The notes below the pieces were generated by a model. It searched no databases. It was given only the letters and a program-made list of their open reading frames with translations, and had not been told where the DNA came from. This document shows positions 24,140 to 36,063 of a DNA stretch of 64,000 bases, piece by piece. How positions within the stretch are numbered: position 1 is the stretch's first letter; the number at the start of each line of letters is the position of its first letter. Location: contig JAEMBT020000007.1 in NCBI GenBank assembly GCA_018873245.2, positions 10,423,129-10,487,128 on the forward strand. The letters run 5' to 3'. The position numbers and the translations under genes were made by a program. This DNA is from Archegozetes longisetosus. Taxonomy: Eukaryota; Arthropoda; Arachnida; Sarcoptiformes; Trhypochthoniidae.

Positions 24140-25845
24140 TTTTTAAATAATTCAATCCTTTCTTACATCTGAGACTGATTTCGAAACAAGTTTTAATACT
24201 TCATTTACTGACAGCTATACCAACTGCAAGAGCCAGTACGTGATACAACTTGACAACTTGATCGGACTTAATCGATTCTAATCAGAAATTCAATCGATAT
24301 AAGTATTCGAGAGGTTTAAAAAGGACCTAGTTGCTTCGAATCAATCTGTGATCTCATACGCATACGTCCACACATTAAGTTTTGTAGACGTAAAGTTCAA
24401 ACCTCCTAAACGACTATACATTTAAGTTATATAACCATTTAAAGTCTGGATAAGTCTACATATAAGTACCTAATCTATTATATGAATCGATAAAAATTCT
24501 CTTATGTTCCCTAAAAAGAGATAGACCCATACTAAATGTTAACGACTTTACAAAATAATTTTTAAATTAATAAATATTTATGAGGTTTTTCACATTTAAA
24601 CTTCAGCCTGAATTAAGTGAAAAATCATAAATTAACTTATGACGAAAATTCAGTTTTTCAGTCAATTAACTAATTATTTGGCAGAATAAGCTATTTTTAC
24701 ATTAGACTTTGCCATACATCATTATTGTAATAATCATAAAATTCTTGCAAACATATAATTCCCCCATAGGGTAATTTAACGGTTAATTTCAAATTTTATA
24801 CGCTTTGAAATCTTTTAACACGAATAAAAACAGGAACTATTCGCTTATCCATTAAGAGTTCACGAATGGTGATTAAGCCATAAACTTATTTGCGAGACAA
24901 GTCTTAATTTAACTTAAAATGCAAAAAAGTTTCAGATTGACGCCAAACCCTTAATCAAACTAACAAACTGTGATATCGAATTTTATTCAAACTTTATAAA
25001 GCGATACTCACGTTATAGCAGTTAATGAGTGATTTTAATTAAAGCTAAAACAAGGGAATCAGTTTGAAAGCTATGCTAATGTGGTTTTCCACAACAGTAT
25101 TCAAATAAGTTTTGTTTTGATGTTTTTTTTGGACAAGATAATAATTTTGTTTCATTACCAAAGAATTGAAGTTCAATATTAACCAAAATATTATATAAAG
25201 ATCACGTATCGCGATGTTTTTAAGTTGATTCATTAATCACTTTATTCATAACTTTGCAACAAATGACATTAAATTATGCGAAAGCCTAACACTCTTTTCA
25301 CTATTGATGGTTTTCTTTGCAAAGTCACGATCGAAATCTAGTCTAATGCACAAATATAAAGGGAGCATAAGTTTATGAATTAGTAAATTACCGGCAATGA
25401 GTGGATGACTGTAATTTATTATTCTAGGATAGAAAAAATCGTTAATGCAATCAGGTTATGGGTTACACCTATTTTTGCTTTTGTCAATTCAAATAATTAA
25501 CAAATACTTGCGCTAATTGTCATACTTTTGTTAGTTTTTAATAGAAATCAGCTCCTCAAACATTTGGATTACAATTTAGATCTATTCAACATTAAAGTCA
25601 ATAAGAACTTGAAAAACTAGTCTCTAATGACATTTTAAGAAAAATCATTTCAATTACAATAACACTCAAAATTTCCATATGAGATATATTTAATTGAAAG
25701 TCTAATCATTTATTCAATTTAATTTGCTATCATTATCATAATATTATGTAAATAAGTCGTGTGATTCAAGTTAACAAAAGTAATATACGATTAGATAATA
25801 GAAATCATCTCAAGTTTTAAATCTAATAGTTTTGCTCATCTTTTA
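24140..25845. other. Intergenic, no gene seen
   Basis: 1.7 kb between the Kelch gene and the 3' end of prohibitin-2 on the opposite strand. It is AT-rich, with no supported exon, repeat arm or RNA gene. Confidence 0.45.
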
Positions 25846-27546
25846 TTATTTCTTTGCCGGTTGAATAGTTTGCGATGTTATATCAAAATCTTTGTCAGCA
25901 ATATTCAACATAAGCGAACCAGCGTTTAGATAGACTCGATTCTGTGACTGAGCGATCTATTGGAATGAATGAGCACTTTAATCATCTGAATTCACTTCAG
26001 GATTTATCAAAGTTAGTTTTGAGCAATTAGCTTTGAAATTATGTTAAAATTTAACTAATTGGAGAAAGTTTAATCCAATTGTTGTTGGAAAATCATTTGT
26101 AAAAGCAAAGCCGAATAACTAATGCTTGTCTTACCGTTTTCGAGATTTGTTGCGCGGCCCTTATTTTTCTCAGTTTAAGATAACCAGGATTTTTGGAGAT
26201 GGCTTCACCCAAGTAAACAAACAAAAATAATATAATTAAGGAAAATAACATAATAATCTAATTAAATATTGGTTACTTTAAATGCCATCAGATTACTAAA
26301 GAATAATCAAGTTTGATTTGGGGATAGGGAATGGGAATTATATGGACTTATCATTTGACAGATTATATAATCTCTTATAATCAACCTGATCGTAAAATCA
26401 ATGATAAATCCAACTAATATGGTCTGCCCTTTACAGTATTGAACGATGACTCGTGTCAGTGATCATTACGGTTATGAACACTTATCAATACTAAGATTAA
26501 CAGACCTCAAGTCATAATTTTACAAGCATTGAACCGATCAATGCTAAGCCACAATTCATCGTTTGGCAAATCAAGTATTGAAATATGGCTTAAGAGTTAA
26601 TATTATCAAAGGATATCATTTTGGCTGCTTCTGCTTCTCCCTCTGCCTGAACGATCTTTTGTTGTCTCTCTTGCTTTGCCTGTTCGACTGTAAAAGCAGC
26701 TCTTTGTGCCTCCTGTTGGGCCACTTGTTTCGACTCAACTGCTGCCGAATACTCTTTACTGAAACTCAACTCGGTGATAGAAACGTCATCTAATATGATG
26801 TGAAAATCTTGCGCCCTCTCAATCAGTTCTTTACGAACAAGAAGCGAAACCTGTTGTCGCTGTGTTATTAGTTGTGAGGCATTAAACTTCGCGACCACAC
26901 TCTTCAACACCTGTAAAACAAATCAATTTAATTATAAAGTTCGTTCATATCTTATTTTTCATCAATATTATCATTAAAAGCAAGACCTCATTGCAAATGG
27001 ACGGTAAAACTCTTTCGTCGTAATCAATTCCGAGAACTCGATAGATATGCGGCAGCTCCTGAGCATTTGGTCGCGCTAATACTCGAAGAGTTATGTTAAC
27101 CATTTGTAAGTCTTTGCTACCAGTTGGAGACGATATCTTTCGCGGTCGCGAACGGATATCATAAATAATGGGCCACTGAAGCCATGGAATACTTCAATGA
27201 AATAAATTACAGAAAACACACATTACAAATGCATTACATCAGAAAATTGGTAAAAGGGTAAATTACCGAAAATGCAATCCTTCAGAATATATTTGCTTTT
27301 GAATACCACCGATTCGACTAAAAATGATGGCTCTGTGACCGCCCTCGACTTTTAAAATAAGATAATTAAAAAACCGATAGATTTAATTAGTATTAGAATA
27401 AATGAAAAACCATTAATACCCGTATAGACCGATTGTGTGGCCGCATAACCTAAACCTCCGGCTGCTAACAATAGCTTGAGGCCAACGTTAAGACCAGAAG
27501 GACTTTTGCCGAACCGACTTAAGAAATCGTTGAGTTTATTGGCCAT
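25846..27546 (-). CDS. PHB2: Prohibitin-2, about 298 aa, six exons
   Basis: This is the mitochondrial inner-membrane scaffold subunit that forms rings with prohibitin-1. Minus-strand exons, 5' to 3', are 27546-27420, 27348-27267, 27191-26988, 26910-26617, 26212-26135 and 25956-25846; third-exon boundaries may be off by one base. The N-terminus is a membrane anchor ([19 protein letters not shown]), followed by the SPFH core: [46 protein letters not shown] and [17 protein letters not shown] long helical, coiled-coil region follows ([26 protein letters not shown]). The tail has [15 protein letters not shown]. Identity to animal PHB2 is very high throughout. The fourth intron is not GT-AG: it begins ATATCC and ends AC (see separate entry). 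Other introns are GT-AG, 70-180 bp. The gene is head-to-head with MRPL47. Confidence 0.95.
26213..26616 (-). other. U12-type AT-AC intron in prohibitin-2
   Basis: On the minus strand the exon ends AAAATG and the intron opens ATATCCTTTG, the minor-spliceosome 5' site. No GT exists where the protein alignment demands the junction (GEAEAAKM joined to [10 protein letters not shown]). The intron ends TTGTTTAC, giving an AC 3' end. A near-consensus U12 branch site, TTCCTTAAT, lies at 26243-26235, about 22 bases before the 3' end. There is no clear polypyrimidine tract beyond the general T-richness. All three U12 signals agree. Confidence 0.9.
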
Positions 27547-27839
27547 CTTTTCAAGTGCTGTCTTTAGATTAGACTTAAAAATATAAGAAGTGATAACTAC
27601 TTCAATAAGCGATTATTGCAGACTATTTGAATACTTTACATAATATATGTTCGTTCGTTTCTGTCAATTTCTGCTTATTCCATATAAAAGGGATTTGTAG
27701 TTATCAGACGTAGTTTTTGGTAATATTTTCTGATGAAATTCCATGCTTTTGGTTCAAAATAAACTTAGCAATCATTTTAAAAAATAACAATTAGTCACAT
27801 TGAATAATTGCTTTTAATAAACAGATATTGAATTAAAAG
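27547..27839. promoter_or_regulatory. Divergent promoter between PHB2 and MRPL47
   Basis: The 293 bp between the two start codons is all that separates two head-to-head nuclear genes for mitochondrial proteins, so it very likely drives both. No specific factor site was identified. Confidence 0.6.
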
Positions 27840-29235
27840 ATGTTTTCATTAAAAATAATTAGCAGCAGTTTGATTAATTCGTCTAAAACATTCAAACTAT
27901 TGATTCCAACCGTTTGTCAGTTTAGGAACAAAATTGAAATCAAATTGTTTCACAAGACATCAAACAACTACGATATTATGGAGTTCTTCGATGATAAGAA
28001 GAATTGGGGCGAATCTACTGTCAAGACAGGTCTCAATAGAGATTCTACTTTGTGTTGTTTGGATTTTAATGTTTGTGTTTCTACTTAGGTCGCAGTTGGC
28101 GTAAAGCAGAGCTAAGAATCAAAAGTAATAGTGATTTACATAAGTTATGGTATGTTTTGTATAAAGAGAGAAATATGTTGAAGACAATGGAAGAGGCGGC
28201 CAAAGATCAAGTGGAAACATTTGCCAGTCCCGAACGTATTGATAAAGTAGAAGAAAGTATGAAAAAATTGGAGGAAGTGGTCAGAGAAAGGAATAAAGCG
28301 TATTGGGATCTAGAAGTGGGCGAAGGAGAGACTGGAGAGAGACAGAGAGCCTTCAGAAGAGATATATTCGGTCGTTGGCGATGGTATGCTACCATTCGCT
28401 TTATTTCAACTGATAGCTAGTTTTTTGTCATTAGTCAGCAAACTAGTCTTATTGTGTGACGCGCTCATTTGTAGTATACTGAAACTTTATTGAACTTATG
28501 CTTTGTTGAAGAAAGCTTCCAAAATGAATAACAATTATATCTTAAGACTAAGTTCAAGATTGGTTCAGGGCTACTTCGGAAATTAAGTCTAGATTTTAGA
28601 TTTATAATACGACTTGAAAAAAACTTGAAATTTATATTCAATGTGTAGTTGAATCTGTATTGTGTTGCATTGTTCGCAGATCTAAGCTTGCACTTAAGAT
28701 AAGTTAACTCAGTTACATATTGAGTAAGCTTTGTGAAATCATATTTTCTATATTTTTGTGTATGTCTGTGTTGGGTCTGCGGGATATGCAATAATACAAC
28801 TATATTCCACACTAAAGGTTTCCTAAATTAATGCAATATTGAGTGCGAGCTTCAACAATAGGGCGAGTTTGAGATTAAATTTTTCTTTTCTAATGCTTTC
28901 AATAATACTATAGGATTGGATGCTCTGAACATTTAATGCCGTATTGGATGAACACTAAGTGGAGAGCTTTAAACGCTCCTGGATTTGGGAGAGAAGTCAT
29001 TGATTTTAATAGAAAATTAAGAGAGAAAATGCTTGTCCGAAAGAAAATGAGAACTTTCAAGCAATCATTTTATTGTCGACAGCTTCTAAAGCGATTTCCT
29101 GATCTTGATGCTGATTATTTACAAAAGAAGTTTCCCAACGTCAATGTGCAGCATCTGAAAGAAAATCTGGACGAAATTTGTTTAACAGACCGCTGGAGAC
29201 CTTTCCATTATATGCTTTATAAACCAAAAAAATAG
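27840..29235 (+). CDS. MRPL47: Mitochondrial large-subunit ribosomal protein L47 (uL29m), 268 aa, three exons
   Basis: This is a protein of the mitochondrial large ribosomal subunit, homologous to bacterial L29. Exons are 27840-28029, 28089-28383 and 28914-29235, joining in frame to 269 codons with GT-AG introns of 59 and 530 bp. The first about 45 residues look like a mitochondrial presequence ([19 protein letters not shown]). Then comes the family signature [20 protein letters not shown], and the uL29 helix pair [20 protein letters not shown] and ERNMLLxxx-like [32 protein letters not shown] and RRDIFGRW follow. The third exon gives the MRP L47-specific tail with [19 protein letters not shown] polyadenylation signal (AATAAA) lies near 29337. 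Start choice is the first ATG of the exon. Confidence 0.93.
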
Positions 29236-29498
29236 AAGCAGTTATTTTCATTAATTAGATAATATTATTAACTTTTCATTAATATCATTAATATATATAT
29301 GTGTATATTCATTAGAAAAGATTGAAAATGATTACAATAAAACACAGTTGGCTTACATTCTAAGTTATTTTCAACAAGTCTTATCGCTTAGTATTAAGAA
29401 TATCTTATGATTAACTTTTGCTGATTTGTAAAACTAGTGGTTTTAGAATAAAATGAGAGCACATTTAAATAATTACAAACTATCAAAATTAGAAAATG

Positions 29499-31049
29499 TT
29501 AAATTTTGTCGATAATCCAGGCGCCACACTGGCCATTCTTATTGAGTAAAGCTTTCGTATGTTTGATAATCATCTCAAGAGCCACTCTATGAGAGGCTCC
29601 ATTGGAGTCCGACATAACAATAGCGTTGTTCAACTGTTGACACACACCTTCCCTCTCACTAGGATTCAAATGCCACCCGACTGGAGAATTCCAGGGATCG
29701 CTATAAGCGAGTAAACTGAACGCGTCCTGAAGTAATTTCTTATTGTATTCATTAGTTCCATATTTTTGTTTGAGCTGCTGTGATAGTGCGTGCAATTCTT
29801 TGCCGAACGCAAGCAGTCGCGTGATTTTGGCCTCATTTTCTTCACTAACACTTTCTTCTTCGTAATCAGTATTATCATTGTCATTGCCATCGATGTCCAT
29901 TTTGACATCATTGGCGTTACCGTTACAGTCATTGACACCATTGGCAGCACTGTTGGGCGAATATGAGGCCAAGGTGGTGGCATTGATCGGACCTCTATCC
30001 GACTCATTACCACTCACACATTCAACAAATTGTCTACATTTAAGAGCAAATAATAGGTTTGGATTGTCTTTTAAAACAGAAGGATATAAACGATTCGTCA
30101 TTTGTATGGCTTCACCAATTTTTCCGCTCAACACTAACTGCTGAATACGTAGTCTTTGTTTGATGTGTTGTACGTTTTCTTTGAAATCTAATTTAGTCGC
30201 TTCACTAAATACTTCGGCTGTTCCACAATAGCCGTTATGAATCAGCCACGACTGAACCAATCGGTGAATTGTTGTTTGCCATTCAGTATATTTAACCGGA
30301 AAGTTCACAATTGAATCAGTGATCTGTTTACGTAAAGCTATGATGTCTTGTTCGATATCATAACAGAATGGTTCAAATCCAAAGTTTGCTTCAACTTCTT
30401 CTCCAGGTGTTTGCAGACCAACAGTGGGGTAGAGTGGCACGTTTGGCAGATCAGGAAACGCAACCCCAAGATTGAGGCCATTTTTGGTGTAAAAACAGGT
30501 GCCCTCAACCAAATTGTAACCACAACCGATGATATCTCCAGTAGTAAAAGTAGGTCCATATGGCTGTCCAGTTCCTGAGCTATTGAAAGAGTGGCCATCG
30601 TCTCCGTGATAGCCATAAGACTGTTTGTCCCAACCAGGAAGTCGTTGCATATTCACGCCCTGTGCGGCCAAACCTATACCCATATAGCCATCTCTTCCTT
30701 TACTTATTATTTTGATTTCATAATAATATAGAAGACACCCATTAGGTATGGGATGTGTTGCCCGAACTGCAGCCGCGTCTTTATGTCCTTTCCCGACACC
30801 TTTATAGTGAACTTTTAGATTGTTTTCCGATAACGTGATGAAGTTTGCCTTGTCTTTAGACGACCACGACTTCGGCAGTTCTGACTCATCAACAAATGGA
30901 TAAAGGCTTTTAAGTCGAACCAAACCTTCGTTTACACTACTGTTTGCTTGCGAAGTGGCTGGAATTGGAGATGAACTGCAAGAACGAGACACTTGTGATG
31001 TCATTGTGTCCATTTGTGGCGCAGGACTTTGAGATGAAGACGAGGTCAT
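29499..31049 (-). CDS. RANBP9: RanBP9/RanBP10 (RanBPM) homologue, 516 aa, single exon
   Basis: This is a scaffold subunit of the CTLH/GID E3 ubiquitin ligase. Domains in order: a Ser-rich N-terminus of about 40 residues; SPRY (about residues 75-215, with HPIPNGCLLYYYEIKIISKG, GYMGIGLAAQGV and SYGYHGDDGHSFNSSG); LisH (LVQSWLIHNGYCGTAEVF); CTLH (IKQRLRIQQLVLSGKIGEAI then NPNLLFALKCRQFVE); an Asn/Asp-rich acidic linker (DGNDNDNTDYEEESVSEE); and the CRA domain (LLQDAFSLLAYSDPWNSPVG, SHRVALEMIIKHTKALL). All expected domains are present and intact. The gene has no intron in the coding region, unlike its neighbours, so it may be a retrocopy that kept function or a gene that lost its introns. RANBP9 and RANBP10 cannot be told apart here; invertebrates usually have one gene. 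Confidence 0.93.
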   Translation of the reverse strand: MTSSSSQSPAPQMDTMTSQVSRSCSSSPIPATSQANSSVNEGLVRLKSLYPFVDESELPKSWSSKDKANFITLSENNLKVHYKGVGKGHKDAAAVRATHPIPNGCLLYYYEIKIISKGRDGYMGIGLAAQGVNMQRLPGWDKQSYGYHGDDGHSFNSSGTGQPYGPTFTTGDIIGCGYNLVEGTCFYTKNGLNLGVAFPDLPNVPLYPTVGLQTPGEEVEANFGFEPFCYDIEQDIIALRKQITDSIVNFPVKYTEWQTTIHRLVQSWLIHNGYCGTAEVFSEATKLDFKENVQHIKQRLRIQQLVLSGKIGEAIQMTNRLYPSVLKDNPNLLFALKCRQFVECVSGNESDRGPINATTLASYSPNSAANGVNDCNGNANDVKMDIDGNDNDNTDYEEESVSEENEAKITRLLAFGKELHALSQQLKQKYGTNEYNKKLLQDAFSLLAYSDPWNSPVGWHLNPSEREGVCQQLNNAIVMSDSNGASHRVALEMIIKHTKALLNKNGQCGAWIIDKI

Positions 31050-32515
31050 TCCAAAACTAATTTCGATTAATTTTTCAATCGTTTCTTCAATTCTACAATT
31101 CAGATTTATTACTTCTATTAATGATATTTCGATCCGATATTTCTCTAGAAATCAATTCAAAATTCAGATTAAATTCTTATTGAAATTTAAAATTCAAACA
31201 AAAGAATCAAAAATCTCCTCAAAGGCTTTATAAATGACTGATCACTAAATGCAAGTCAAAAATGCAATAATCAATGCACTAATGAATATTATGTAATTTC
31301 TACATTTATTCGTATTAAATAAAGAGATAGTAAGAAGTGAGCCATAAATCAAAACGAACAAAATGCAAAACAAATACCAAATTTTCGTTCACTTAAGCCA
31401 AACTGTTGTCAATCGAAACAAATAATAAATAATTGAATACTAATTACATAATGTTTTGAAGCAATTGCAATATTTTCCTAAATGAAATAAGATCATATGA
31501 TTTAAGTAAACATAACTTAATTATAATTTAAACTATATAGTAAACTATTTAGTCTCTAATAAATAGAATCTAAGTGTAAGAAAACCTTATTTTTCAATAC
31601 TATTGATGGAAAAGCAGTCGATTTTCTGTTTGAGTCGAGTTTATTATAAAGTGTTCATAAGTTATGTTTGCGTTTGTTTTTTAAACCTGATCTTTTCACT
31701 AAAAATGATTTTTGCGTTTCATGGAAGGATTCGTTTCAACCAAACAAAATAAGAAGAGGGCTCTAATTCTTTTTTGTCATTCCTTTTGGTTATTTATACT
31801 TATTTTATGAACCAAGGGTTGGGTTTAATATTGAAATTAGCGAAACAATGCGTCACATGTCAGGTCTTTCAAAGGTTATCAAATTGAAAACAAGGCTAGA
31901 AAAAGAACTTTACGGTAGTCTTATAATAAAATACCTTGGTAAGTCTCAAACTAATTATGCTTGAGAAACACTAAAAACAAATACAATTTACTTTTATGGA
32001 AGTTATTCAAATTTTTACTTTTTTAAAGTGGTTTCAGTTCATTCGTAGAAATTATTGAGTTTTTGAGTCTAAGCCCTTCTACTATTGATCTAACACAACT
32101 GACATGACTAGGGCTAAAATGATAGTAACATATAAAACGTCAAACAATTTAATGAAATATAAGAATCCCTTTGAACAAAGTTACATTGAATTGATGTAAT
32201 AAACGCTTTGTTACTATTACGTAATAAATATAAGTAAATAAATAGAAATATCGTTTTATTTTGATATTAGATTCAACCATATTATCAAGAATTATCAAAT
32301 TAATAATTATTTTTATGACTAAACTAAACTAAAAGTTAAGTTAAACGAGAGGTAGAGTGGAATAAGAAGTTTTGTAAACATCTATTAATAAGAAGCGACA
32401 AAAATGCGTCCTTTTGTGAGTACATGTACACTAAATACGTATTGGAAATTTCTGTTTAAATTCAAGTGTTGTTTTAATTAACTAACAGATAAACATATAA
32501 GGTATCCTCCAAACA
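31050..32515. other. Divergent intergenic region between RanBPM and the Asn/Ser-rich gene
   Basis: 1.47 kb of AT-rich DNA that must contain the promoters of both flanking genes. No coding exon is seen. A splice-acceptor-like 'taactaacag' at about 32480-32489 could precede a 5' UTR exon of the gene on the right. Confidence 0.4.
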
Positions 32516-33469
32516 ATGGGTATGTCTAATGAATTAAACGGCAATAATTGTTATATCGACAGCAATGGCATCACAATCAATGGTAATGATTGTGATACTT
32601 TATTATTGCAAACAAATCTTCAAAATGTATCATTAATAAGACAACCGTCACATGAGTGGACACAAATTGAAAGCGTCAACATTGATATGAATCCGCTGAT
32701 CATTAATACAAACAATTTGAATGCGAGTGAAGCACAACAGCAGATACTATTAGTGTCTTCGCCTATGAATCTGATAACAGCTGAATCGATAGCAAAGCCG
32801 TCAGCGGTTCCACTGGTTTTGTCAGAGTTACCATTAATAACGAGTGCGACTCAACTGAATGTTATTCAAGTGCCAACAAATCTGTTATTAACTGATAATC
32901 TAATAGTTATACCACAAGAAGGCATTACATTAGAAGTGCCAACGATTGATACAACGATCGCTGTATCGCCGAACGAAAGTCAGAACACAATCGATAATAG
33001 CCTTAATTATCAGAATAAGAGTTGGTTTAATACAGGACTTATGGCTCAAGGAATCAACGGCTATAACAGTAACCAAAGTCTGGATCAAATGGCTTTAGTC
33101 ACTCTCAACGATTGCATCGCTCTCAATGGTATCAATAAATCAGATAATAATCCCATTAATTGTTATTCCTCATCCGATAAGAATCAAAACCACTTCTTTC
33201 ATAATAATACGAATCAATTTATTGGCATAATTGATGATCAATCGAACGAAGCAAAACTTATTCATGCAAACAGTAATACGGATTATGATTTAAATGCATT
33301 TCTTGCCTCTTCACTATCTTCAACAATACAAGAAGAATGCGATCCAAACGAGGCCAAGCAATGGCACAATGATAGTCTGATCGCATATCGAGCCATGCTT
33401 GCATTCAAGAAAGTTATGCCCAATAATAGCATTACGACAAGTAATGTTGATAGTGTCCAAACCAAATAA
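32516..33469 (+). CDS. Unrecognised Asn/Ser-rich protein, 317 aa, single exon
   Basis: A long open frame in AT-rich DNA starts at ATG 32516 and ends at TAA 33467-33469. An AATAAA near 33847 lies before the converging PSMD6 gene. Composition is rich in Asn, Ser, Thr, Ile and Leu, with homopolymer-like patches (NGITINGNDCD, FFHNNTNQF). A hydrophobic Val/Ile/Leu-rich middle (about residues 75-155, PLVLSELPLITSATQLNVIQ) does not look transmembrane. The last 45 residues are better ordered (CDPNEAKQWHNDSLIAYRAM then LAFKKVM) and could be a short helical motif. No signal peptide or zinc-binding pattern is seen. Low-complexity Asn tracts often occur in transcriptional regulators, but that is only a guess. 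Length and conserved-looking C-terminus argue for a real gene. Confidence 0.65.
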   Translation: MGMSNELNGNNCYIDSNGITINGNDCDTLLLQTNLQNVSLIRQPSHEWTQIESVNIDMNPLIINTNNLNASEAQQQILLVSSPMNLITAESIAKPSAVPLVLSELPLITSATQLNVIQVPTNLLLTDNLIVIPQEGITLEVPTIDTTIAVSPNESQNTIDNSLNYQNKSWFNTGLMAQGINGYNSNQSLDQMALVTLNDCIALNGINKSDNNPINCYSSSDKNQNHFFHNNTNQFIGIIDDQSNEAKLIHANSNTDYDLNAFLASSLSSTIQEECDPNEAKQWHNDSLIAYRAMLAFKKVMPNNSITTSNVDSVQTK

Positions 33470-33954
33470 ATCTAATAATAGATTGACTACAACTGAAACT
33501 CCAACATTTTTTTGCAACAAAGGATAGACTGTTTTTGTGACTTTATTTACTGTGATATAATCTGTATTAAAATGTTAAAAATGATTGATTGCCTTAAATA
33601 AGCAATCATTGCCTAACATTTAAATGACAATATATTTTGCAGAATTTTTGCAGATTCAACTAATTGTGAAAGTTATCGATAAAAACAATTATTCATAGTC
33701 TCTATTTCCAAAGTATTGTAGAATCGAATGCATATTATTGATAAAGAAAATGATAAATATTTTGTGAAATAAGCAAATTCAAACAAATATGTAATGTTAA
33801 GTTTGAACAAATACTGAAATTGTATAATTAATAAACAAAAAGAGAAATAAATATTCTTAAATGAAAACCATTTTATTTTATTGTAAAATTAAGGCAAACA
33901 ATACAAATCTGTTAGCAATGAATAAGTTGTTGACAATAGTAATAATAATTAGAT

Positions 33955-35181
33955 CTAAATGTTGATAACTCTACTCAACTTCTGAATACGGTTCAAAAGA
34001 ATATCCCCCTGTTTGATACATGCCTGGTACTGATAGTTTTTACTATCAGGTCTATTTGTCTCGACAATTCCATTAACTTTGTCGATTTTGCAGTGAAGAC
34101 GTCCCGCAGCTATAAAACGAGCCAATTCTTGATCAATAAACTTAACAGTTACGCCAAAAGCATTAGCCATGTATTGTAATTCTAAACTTCGATACGACTC
34201 CAAAAGTTGATTGTAAGCCAAAATTCGCATTTCTCTCACATAGTAACGATAGTGAGGAGCGAAAAGTCGATCGGTTTTCATATAGTTTTCAACCCAAGAC
34301 AGCTTTCGAAAGAATTTGGCGTAATGACAATCATATAATGAGAATAAATACTCGTGAATATCATTATTACTGTGAAGCACTTCCAAAATCTCTGCTCCGC
34401 GAATCACTTGCTTTCGTAACTCGACTCGGGGCAAAGAAATCATTGAACATAAGACAGTGTAAGAAACGAATGTTTTATAATCAGTCAACTCGTAGCAAGT
34501 GAAGGTGGAGATGGTATCCAAGAAGAAACTAGCGGCTTGTTTAAAGTCACGAATGGCTAAGGAATAGAAGCCCTGATAGACACGCAATCGATTTCTTCGA
34601 TCCCAATCACCGCCTTCTTCGATAAGACTCTTGGCTTTATCGATATTACGAGCGATTAAATTGTGATCCATATAAAACAGTCCGATTCTTATGATGTGAA
34701 ACAAGAGATCGAGTCTATGTCCCAACGAAACAGTTTTGTCGTAAGTCTTTCTGAATGCCGAAAGTGCTGCCTCTTTATCACCGATAAGGCTATAGTATTC
34801 GGCTTTAGCCAAATTTGCTTCTCTCACTTCCATTTCTCCCAAGTTTTTCTCAGCGTCTTCGATAGCATAATCCAGTTCTTTAAGTCTGGACTCGTTCTTC
34901 TCTTTCATTGAGTTCAATAAATCTTGATTTAATGGCCAATTCAGTGCCTCACAAACCTTTGAGTAAAATAAATGATTAATTAAGTGAATCGATCAATTGG
35001 ATGGATAACATACTTCTAGATAGAAGGGCGCCATATTGTTTTCCGTGATGGCAGCCAACAGGTTGTCTCTGATGGCAATATTATCTTTGAACTGATCCGT
35101 TGTCAACATGAACTTCCATTGCGCTAACTCTAAGTTGGGATTCTTTGCTAAACTCTCTTCCTCTAGATTTTCTGCAGGCAT
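33955..35181 (-). CDS. PSMD6: 26S proteasome regulatory subunit PSMD6 (Rpn7), 389 aa, two exons
   Basis: This is a PCI-domain subunit of the proteasome lid. Minus-strand exons 35181-35014 and 34956-33955 join in frame (FYLE to VCEALNW) through a 57 bp GT-AG intron. The product is 389 codons, the same length as the human protein. Visible family signatures are the N-terminus [62 protein letters not shown] and [20 protein letters not shown]. In the PCI domain are [40 protein letters not shown] and the C-terminal [14 protein letters not shown]. The 3' end overlaps or nearly meets that of the plus-strand gene at 32516-33469. Nothing is missing. Confidence 0.96.
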
Positions 35182-36063
35182 CGCAACAATTCGGTTGATT
35201 TATTATTAGATATATCGATACTAATATTCAATCTATACGAAAGTTTATTCTGAGTTATAAACAAAATATCTTGATTTGATTCAAATGTTTGTCATGAAAA
35301 GTAAATCGAATACAATGATTGGTCTCACTGTGACTGACTGTGACTCAGCTAAATACATATAAAAGATATATAAAATAGACATAGGGTTACTCAAATGCCC
35401 ATTTGAGCGCCACTCAGTAATCAGTTTTGGGACTATTTTAAATGTGCCTGTTTCAAATGATTTTTTACTCGATAGCATTTGGATGGAAAATAAATTCAAA
35501 TATAATCAACTCAAATTTGACTGAATCCGCAATAAAAATTAAAATTTGATCTGTTTGATTCATTTAAATAAGTAATTATAACCAATGATAAGAAAGTTTA
35601 GCTGAACATTGTCAGAATAAAAGAATATAGAATTGTGATTTAATTGTTGATTATTTTGCGGTAGTCTAAATGATAGACATTTTTAGATAAAAACATTATT
35701 ATAAGTCAAATTTTCTTAAATAGAACAATATCATACATTCAAACATTATTAATTAAAAACAATGTTCACCTCATATTAAATATCGACTCAAATGTAAAAG
35801 CATTCAACTGTAATTCATGTTTAGATATTGATAATGATTTATCTAATTAATTGAACTTTAGGTCAATGTTTTGTTATTAAATAGTCAGTTAATAGTTGAA
35901 CTATTTTCGAGTTCAATAATTTGATTGTGTTTGATATTTAGATTCATTTGAAGTCTCATTAAGCGTATTACCAATTAGTAAAGACTAAGTAAATTTAATA
36001 AAAAAAAGTAATGCAATAATCCCGACGACATTGAGAGCAATGTCTTCACAGACAAATAGCCAG
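35182..36063. other. Intergenic, PSMD6 promoter side
   Basis: AT-rich, without a supported frame. It should hold the PSMD6 promoter just above 35181. Confidence 0.4.

Noticed and set aside
28465-28812. 115-codon minus-strand frame in the second MRPL47 intron
   Set aside because: Asn/Tyr/Lys-rich composition of AT-rich intron DNA, no homology recognised.
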